Source: Acidobacteriota bacterium
GTDB taxonomy: Bacteria > Acidobacteriota > Terriglobia > Terriglobales > Acidobacteriaceae
Length of the DNA: 9,545 bases
Assembly (NCBI GenBank): GCA_028873155.1
Contig: JAGWML010000116.1
Location: 1-9,545 of the forward strand
Direction of reading: 5' to 3'
Part shown: in pieces, positions 6,460 through 9,545 of the stretch
How the letters are laid out: each line of letters starts with the position of its first letter
Position numbering within the stretch: the stretch's first letter is position 1
Translations under genes and position numbers: made by a program
The notes under the pieces: generated by a model
Database searches by the model: none
Told to the model about the DNA's origin: nothing
Seen by the model: the letters and a program-made list of their open reading frames with translations, nothing else

Positions 6460-6625
6460 AGGATTGATGAAATTGGAGCAGACGATTCGGGGAAGATTCT
6501 GCTCGTGTGATTATACGTTTCCGGAGCTCGAAGTTGCTGATTTTTCTTCGCATGAATCGGGCCTCTCGAGCGCTGGACGACGAGCAGAGGAAAGTCCGTA
6601 TGCGCACCTTTGTCAATACAAATGG

Positions 6626-7684
6626 TCATCTCCCGTTGCGCATCAGGTCCGGGCCTAGGAAGTCCTCGAGAGTGGCGCCGGGCATGATCTCCTGAAAGGC
6701 GTGTTCGGCCGCCGCAGTGGCCTCAGGGACGAGGTAATTTGCGGTGAGGCCGTCGCGCAGGAGCTCAAATGCCTGCTCGGGCGTGCTGGCAAATTGGAAG
6801 AGTTCGATGTCCTTGGGCGAGATGGCGCCGGTATCGACGAGCGTCTCCAGGTTGAAGACCTTGTTCCAGTACTCCGGCCCGTACACGACGACGGTGATCT
6901 TTTTGGCCATCTTGTGGGTCTGCGCCAGCGTGAGCAGTTCAAACATCTCGTCGAGGGTGCCGAAGCCGCCGGGAAAGACGACCAGCGCCTTGGCCAGGTA
7001 GGCGAACCACAGCTTGCGCATGAAGAAGTAATGGAACTCGAAGTTGAGCGCGGGCGTGATGTAGGGGTTCGGGTGCTGCTCGAAGGGCAGGCGGATGTTC
7101 ATGCCGATGGTCTTGCCGCCGGCCTCATAGGCGCCGCGGTTGGCGGCCTCCATGATGCCCGGCCCGCCGCCGGAGGTGACTACGAAGCGATGGCGCGGCG
7201 AGGGAATGGATGACGCCCAGGTGGTGAGCATGTGGGCCAGACGCCGCGCATCTTCGTAGTAGCGGGCCATCTCGACCGCGGCGACGGCGCGCTTGCGCTG
7301 AAGATCAGTGGCCCTGCCTGCGGCGATCTCAGGAGCGCGGGCAGGCTGCTCTTCGCTGGGCGCTGGCTGCAGCGAGCCTGTGTTATCGAGCAATTCAAGA
7401 GCATGGTCGGCTTCTTCGCGGCCGCGGAAGCGCGCCGAGCCGAAAAACACCACCGTGTCCTGGATGCGCTCATGACGGAAGCGGGCCAGCGGCTCCATGA
7501 ACTCGGCCACGATGCGGATGAGGCGGCCATCGGGGCTGTTGAGGAAACTACCGTTCTCGTAGGCCAGTGGAGCGCGGTCCAGTTGCGGCGGCTGTCCGTT
7601 GCCGGGTATTGCAGCAACCGCCGATGGGCTTCCCTGCGTCGCGGACGGACTGCCAGCGGACGCTTCCTTCTCGAGATCGTTCAT
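6626..7684 (-). CDS. LOG-family protein (TIGR00730-like), putative nucleoside-5'-monophosphate phosphoribohydrolase
   Basis: LOG-type enzymes cleave the N-glycosidic bond of nucleoside monophosphates, releasing the base and ribose 5-phosphate; members were long mislabelled lysine decarboxylases. The 352-residue protein has VVFFGSARF (78-86) as the first Rossmann strand, SGGGPGIMEAANRG (171-184), the MRK segment with the catalytic-type Arg (R223), and PGGFGTLDE (238-246) with the catalytic-type Glu (E246). It is longer than compact LOG proteins (about 190 residues). It adds a Ser/Pro/Ala-rich N-terminus (1-50), an inserted stretch between GSAR and GGGPG that includes a low-complexity part (about 103-125) and a basic helix, and a C-terminal tail. 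It is probably cytoplasmic. The ATG at 7684 is preceded by AGAGGA. The membrane-protein gene ends 4 bp upstream, suggesting coupled translation. The natural substrate is not deducible. Confidence 0.93.
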   Translation of the reverse strand: MNDLEKEASAGSPSATQGSPSAVAAIPGNGQPPQLDRAPLAYENGSFLNSPDGRLIRIVAEFMEPLARFRHERIQDTVVFFGSARFRGREEADHALELLDNTGSLQPAPSEEQPARAPEIAAGRATDLQRKRAVAAVEMARYYEDARRLAHMLTTWASSIPSPRHRFVVTSGGGPGIMEAANRGAYEAGGKTIGMNIRLPFEQHPNPYITPALNFEFHYFFMRKLWFAYLAKALVVFPGGFGTLDEMFELLTLAQTHKMAKKITVVVYGPEYWNKVFNLETLVDTGAISPKDIELFQFASTPEQAFELLRDGLTANYLVPEATAAAEHAFQEIMPGATLEDFLGPDLMRNGR

Positions 7685-7688
7685 GCGT

Positions 7689-8060
7689 CTATTTTCCTCT
7701 GGAGCGAACGGCGTCCTGGAACGCGATCCACAGATTCAAGAGCCCCAATCCAGATATGATGCCGCGAACCGCTCCATTGGCTGCATAGATGCCCAACGTC
7801 GGGAATTGCAGAAACAGCGGGTTCTGGTCCCAGAAGAGACTGGACCATGGGGCGTAGCAGATGGCGAGTCCGATATAGAGGCGCACCAGAACGCGCAGAA
7901 ACAGCTCGGCGCGGATAAGCCAGGAAGGAATGCGCTGAGGATGGGAGTCGATCCGTGATGGCTCCGGGGCCGAGGCGGGTGCGTCCCCATCGGATTGTCT
8001 ACGATCCGTCGCCGGGTTCGCGGGTGTGGAGGACGCAATCATTTCCGGCTGTTGGGACAT
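7689..8060 (-). CDS. Small two-helix membrane protein of unknown function
   Basis: I do not recognise a family. The first 45 or so residues of this 123-residue protein are polar and rich in Ser, Pro and Ala, and probably disordered. They are followed by a hydrophobic helix at about 51-71 (AELFLRVLVRLYIGLAICYA) and a second at about 91-114, which contains Arg99. A short loop with WSSLFWDQNPLFLQFP joins them, and the C-terminus is basic. This predicts a hairpin in the inner membrane with both ends probably cytoplasmic. The ATG at 8060 has little upstream resemblance to a ribosome binding site. The stop lies 4 bp before the LOG start, so the pair almost certainly forms one transcript, and this protein might anchor or regulate the LOG enzyme. 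Confidence 0.75.
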   Translation of the reverse strand: MSQQPEMIASSTPANPATDRRQSDGDAPASAPEPSRIDSHPQRIPSWLIRAELFLRVLVRLYIGLAICYAPWSSLFWDQNPLFLQFPTLGIYAANGAVRGIISGLGLLNLWIAFQDAVRSRGK

Positions 8061-8195
8061 CGTAGTTTTAAGTCGCTCTGAGGCCCTGTGTCTGCCGCCT
8101 GCGGAGCGGCTCGGCAGGCGCCGTATTCAAACGGTACCACAGCGGGGGCTTACGCCGGTTGGGCGGATGCACGGTCTGGACCGGCGGCGGGGGCA

Positions 8196-8225
8196 TTGGA
8201 ATTTTCAGCGAAACGGGCGTATGTT
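8196..8225 (+). promoter_or_regulatory. Possible sigma-70-like promoter for the secreted-protein gene
   Basis: TTGGAA (8196-8201) and TATGTT (8220-8225) each match 4 of 6 consensus bases and are 18 bp apart. Transcription would start near 8232, giving a leader of about 46 nt to the ATG at 8278. The match is modest. The rest of the divergent gap 8061-8277 also holds a 7-bp inverted repeat (CGCCTGC at 8096-8102, GCAGGCG at 8114-8120) and no convincing promoter for the minus-strand unit. Confidence 0.3.
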
Positions 8226-8264
8226 GATGCTGTGCGCGAATGCCTGCCGGCCCTGACGGGCACG

Positions 8265-8271
8265 AAGGAGG
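8265..8271 (+). promoter_or_regulatory. Very strong ribosome binding site
   Basis: AAGGAGG matches the anti-Shine-Dalgarno sequence over 7 bases with a 6-nt spacer to the ATG at 8278. It fixes the start of the secreted-protein gene. Most other genes here have weaker sites. Confidence 0.85.
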
Positions 8272-8277
8272 ACCACC

Positions 8278-8907
8278 ATGACGCGTGCATACGCAGGTTT
8301 TGTCTCGCTGCTTCTTTCTGGCACGTTGGGACTCGCAGCCCAGAGTGTGTACCAACCCCCGCAGGAGCAAAGTGCTGGTGTCGCGGGGATGGAGAGCATG
8401 GGCAGAGGCGTCTTCTCGATCGGAGGCTTGAATTCGAGTACGCCACAGCCCTTGGTCGCGCCGAAGGCGACGATCTGCCCGGTGCAGATGCAGGCTCAAC
8501 AGGGCCCAGGACACGGCATGCTGGTGGTGCGGCGGGACAACAAAAATGGAAGCAAGACGGAGCCGGACCAGCCTTCGCAGAGGATTCACCTGATTCTGGG
8601 GGACGGAAATGGGAAGCACATCGTGCAGGCGCGGGTCGTCGCTCGGGGATTCGGCTCCAAGGGTCGCGTCGATCCATCGTTATCCACTGCAGGAGATGCG
8701 GCGACGCTGAGCCGGACGCTGGCGGTGCGGATGCGGGCCGAGGACAAGGATAGCGTAGCCGGTGAACTTGTGTTACCCGGGTTCACCTCAGTGCAGACCA
8801 TTGAGCTGCTGGCGCTGCGCTATGACGACGGGTCGAGCTGGAATGCGCTGCCACGGACGCCGTGCAGCGTGAAGCCTGACCTGCTGATGCTCGTCGCGGA
8901 TCGATAA
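8278..8907 (+). CDS. Secreted protein of unknown function, 209 aa
   Basis: A typical signal peptide occupies residues 1-22: MTR, a hydrophobic core FVSLLLSGTLGLA, and a likely cut in the LAAQS region. The mature protein begins with a Gln/Ser/Pro/Gly-rich stretch (23-60). It continues with ICPVQMQAQQGPGHGMLVV (66-84) and strands such as RIHLILGD, HIVQARVVARGFGSKGR, LVLPGFTSVQTIELLALRY and DDGSSW. This resembles a small beta-sandwich exported by Acidobacteriota, from memory of similar proteins and not from a search. Two cysteines, C67 and C196, could form a disulfide bridging the ends of the domain. There is no lipobox, so it is probably periplasmic or released. The ribosome binding site AAGGAGG (8265-8271), 6 nt before the ATG, is the strongest in the window and implies high translation. 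No enzymatic motif is visible. Confidence 0.85.
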   Translation: MTRAYAGFVSLLLSGTLGLAAQSVYQPPQEQSAGVAGMESMGRGVFSIGGLNSSTPQPLVAPKATICPVQMQAQQGPGHGMLVVRRDNKNGSKTEPDQPSQRIHLILGDGNGKHIVQARVVARGFGSKGRVDPSLSTAGDAATLSRTLAVRMRAEDKDSVAGELVLPGFTSVQTIELLALRYDDGSSWNALPRTPCSVKPDLLMLVADR

Positions 8908-8954
8908 CCGTCCTCGCCGCATTCACTGAAAACCGCCGCCGCGCATGTTAGGCT

Positions 8955-8972
8955 CGGGTTCGAGCGAACCTG
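8955..8972. repeat. Short palindrome in the 149-bp gap before the second glycosyltransferase
   Basis: GGTTCG (8957-8962) and CGAACC (8965-8970) are perfect inverted copies around AG. A wobble pair and a C-G pair extend the arms to 8955 and 8972. There is no T-run, so it is not a standard terminator, and no acceptor or anticodon arm makes it a tRNA. It may be an operator or a stable mRNA end for the secreted-protein transcript. The rest of 8908-9056 shows nothing I can name. Confidence 0.35.
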
Positions 8973-9056
8973 CACCGGGCAGATTCCGCGCCTGTTCACG
9001 CACCACAGATTGAACCGCCAGCCACTTGCCGCTGGAAACGAGCCTGACCCACCTGC

Positions 9057-9545
9057 ATGCGGATTGTCTTTTTCACGGAAACCTTTGTTCCGAAAGTCGA
9101 CGGCATCGTCACGACGCTGTGCCAGACGGCGCGCCAACTGGTGCGGATGGGCCACGAGGTGCTGATCTTCGCGCCCGAAGGCGGCATCACCGAGTATGAG
9201 GGCGCGCGCGTGGTGGGCGTGAAAGGCCGCGCACTTCCCTTCTATCCGGAGCTGCGGCTCTCGCTGCCGCGCGCCTCCATGCGGCAAGTCTTGCAGGCAT
9301 TCCGGCCGGACGTGATTCACGTCGCCGAACCGATTCTGCTGGGCGTGGCCGGGCTCTACTACGCGGGCGGTGGCGATGGCGGGCCTCTCAAAACGCCCCT
9401 CGTGATCTCGTACCACACGGACTTGCCGAAGTATCTGCACTACTACCGCATGGCGTTTCTGGAGCCATACATCTGGCCGCTGCTGCGGCTGCGCCACAAC
9501 CGCGCCACGCTCAACCTCTGCCCCTCCGACGTGATGGTGCAACAG
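9057..9545 (+). CDS. GT4-family glycosyltransferase, SQD2 / alpha-mannosyltransferase type (N-terminal part, cut by window edge)
   Basis: The frame stays open from the ATG at 9057 to the window end (163 complete codons). It opens with MRIVFFTETFVPKVDGIVTTL, a standard GT4 beginning. It continues with GHEVLIFAPEGG (34-45), YEGARVVGVKG (49-59), the LPFYPELRLSLP segment (62-73), DVIHVAEPILLG (85-96), SYHTDLPKYLHYY (116-128) and LCPSDVM at the edge. This layout follows enzymes such as plant and bacterial SQD2 (sulfoquinovosyl transfer to diacylglycerol) and GDP-mannose-dependent alpha-mannosyltransferases, so a membrane-lipid acceptor is plausible. The donor-binding C-terminal domain lies outside the window. 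A TGA in the same frame at 9045-9047 makes 9057 the first possible ATG. The ribosome binding site is weak. It is related to, but clearly different from, the glycosyltransferase at 2406-3599. Confidence 0.93.
   Translation, partial: MRIVFFTETFVPKVDGIVTTLCQTARQLVRMGHEVLIFAPEGGITEYEGARVVGVKGRALPFYPELRLSLPRASMRQVLQAFRPDVIHVAEPILLGVAGLYYAGGGDGGPLKTPLVISYHTDLPKYLHYYRMAFLEPYIWPLLRLRHNRATLNLCPSDVMVQQ

Larger units (their letters stand above)
6279..6625. other. 347-bp AT-richer non-coding region between the LOG gene and PHP-B
   Basis: No coding sequence is evident on either strand; the frames that open here are short and resemble nothing. The region is visibly richer in A and T than its surroundings. 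In the direction of transcription (minus) it contains, in order, a TTGACA at 6616-6611, a TATAAT at 6515-6510, a hairpin with five T at 6459-6440, an imperfect palindrome at 6400-6381, and a CCGGTC/GACCGG inverted repeat at 6337-6311 just ahead of PHP-B. The TTGACA and TATAAT are too far apart to act as one promoter. The region probably holds the end of the LOG transcript and the control region of PHP-B. Confidence 0.6.

Noticed and set aside
6611..6616. Perfect TTGACA on the minus strand just after the LOG stop
   Set aside because: No -10-like sequence occurs 16-18 bp downstream; the nearest TATAAT is about 95 bp away.
8088..8753. 221-codon plus-strand frame overlapping the secreted-protein gene
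   Set aside because: It lacks a good start site. The other frame has a perfect Shine-Dalgarno and a signal peptide.
8950..8990. GGTTCGAGCGAACC looked like a tRNA T-arm
   Set aside because: The T-loop length is wrong and there are no acceptor, D or anticodon arms around it. It is a simple palindrome.
8820..9542. 240-codon open frame on the minus strand at the right edge
   Set aside because: It is the complement of the well-supported GT4 gene starting at 9057 and the end of the secreted-protein gene. The translation is His/Arg/Gln-rich without family resemblance.
1..9545. CRISPR array, insertion sequence, prophage, toxin-antitoxin or defence locus
   Set aside because: No spaced repeats, transposase or integrase motifs, or recognised defence genes were seen on either strand. 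The only sizeable repeat is the PHP gene duplication.

Overview
The window is GC-rich, gene-dense bacterial DNA. I infer Acidobacteriota (Terriglobia-like) as the source. The reasons are the style of the glutamyl-tRNA synthetase, with its loop insertion before a PVYNYVV segment, and a small secreted protein that resembles families I associate with that phylum. No ribosomal RNA or other decisive marker is present, so the assignment is moderate. There is no transposase, integrase, tRNA, CRISPR array or phage gene.

Layout: (1) bases 1-257 are a leader with no gene I can recognise. (2) gltX (258-1820, +) is followed 4 bp later by an unrecognised 194-residue protein (1825-2409, +); the two look like one transcript. 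(3) Three minus-strand genes follow, read right to left: PHP-B (5118-6278), PHP-A (3643-4803) and a GT4 glycosyltransferase (2406-3599). PHP-A and PHP-B are tandem paralogues of equal length (386 residues). They align without gaps at about 73% identity by hand count, and all PHP metal-ligand motifs are present. The glycosyltransferase stop overlaps the convergent stop of the 194-residue protein by 4 bp. (4) A 347-bp, AT-richer non-coding stretch (6279-6625) separates PHP-B from the next minus-strand unit. It holds a terminator-like hairpin and two dyad sequences. (5) A small two-helix membrane protein (7689-8060, -) and a LOG-family protein (6626-7684, -) are 4 bp apart and probably translationally coupled. 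(6) On the plus strand, a secreted protein (8278-8907) has a very strong ribosome binding site. (7) A second GT4 glycosyltransferase of the SQD2/alpha-mannosyltransferase type begins at 9057 and runs off the right edge.

The most interesting part is the PHP-B / PHP-A / GT4 block. Two duplicated metal-dependent phosphoesterase-like proteins carry a nearly invariant 51-residue segment that begins at the last metal-binding motif and runs well past it. They sit directly upstream of a sugar transferase, and a second, related sugar transferase lies a few kb away. A role in making or trimming a glycolipid or other glycoconjugate is a reasonable inference, but nothing in the sequence fixes the substrate.
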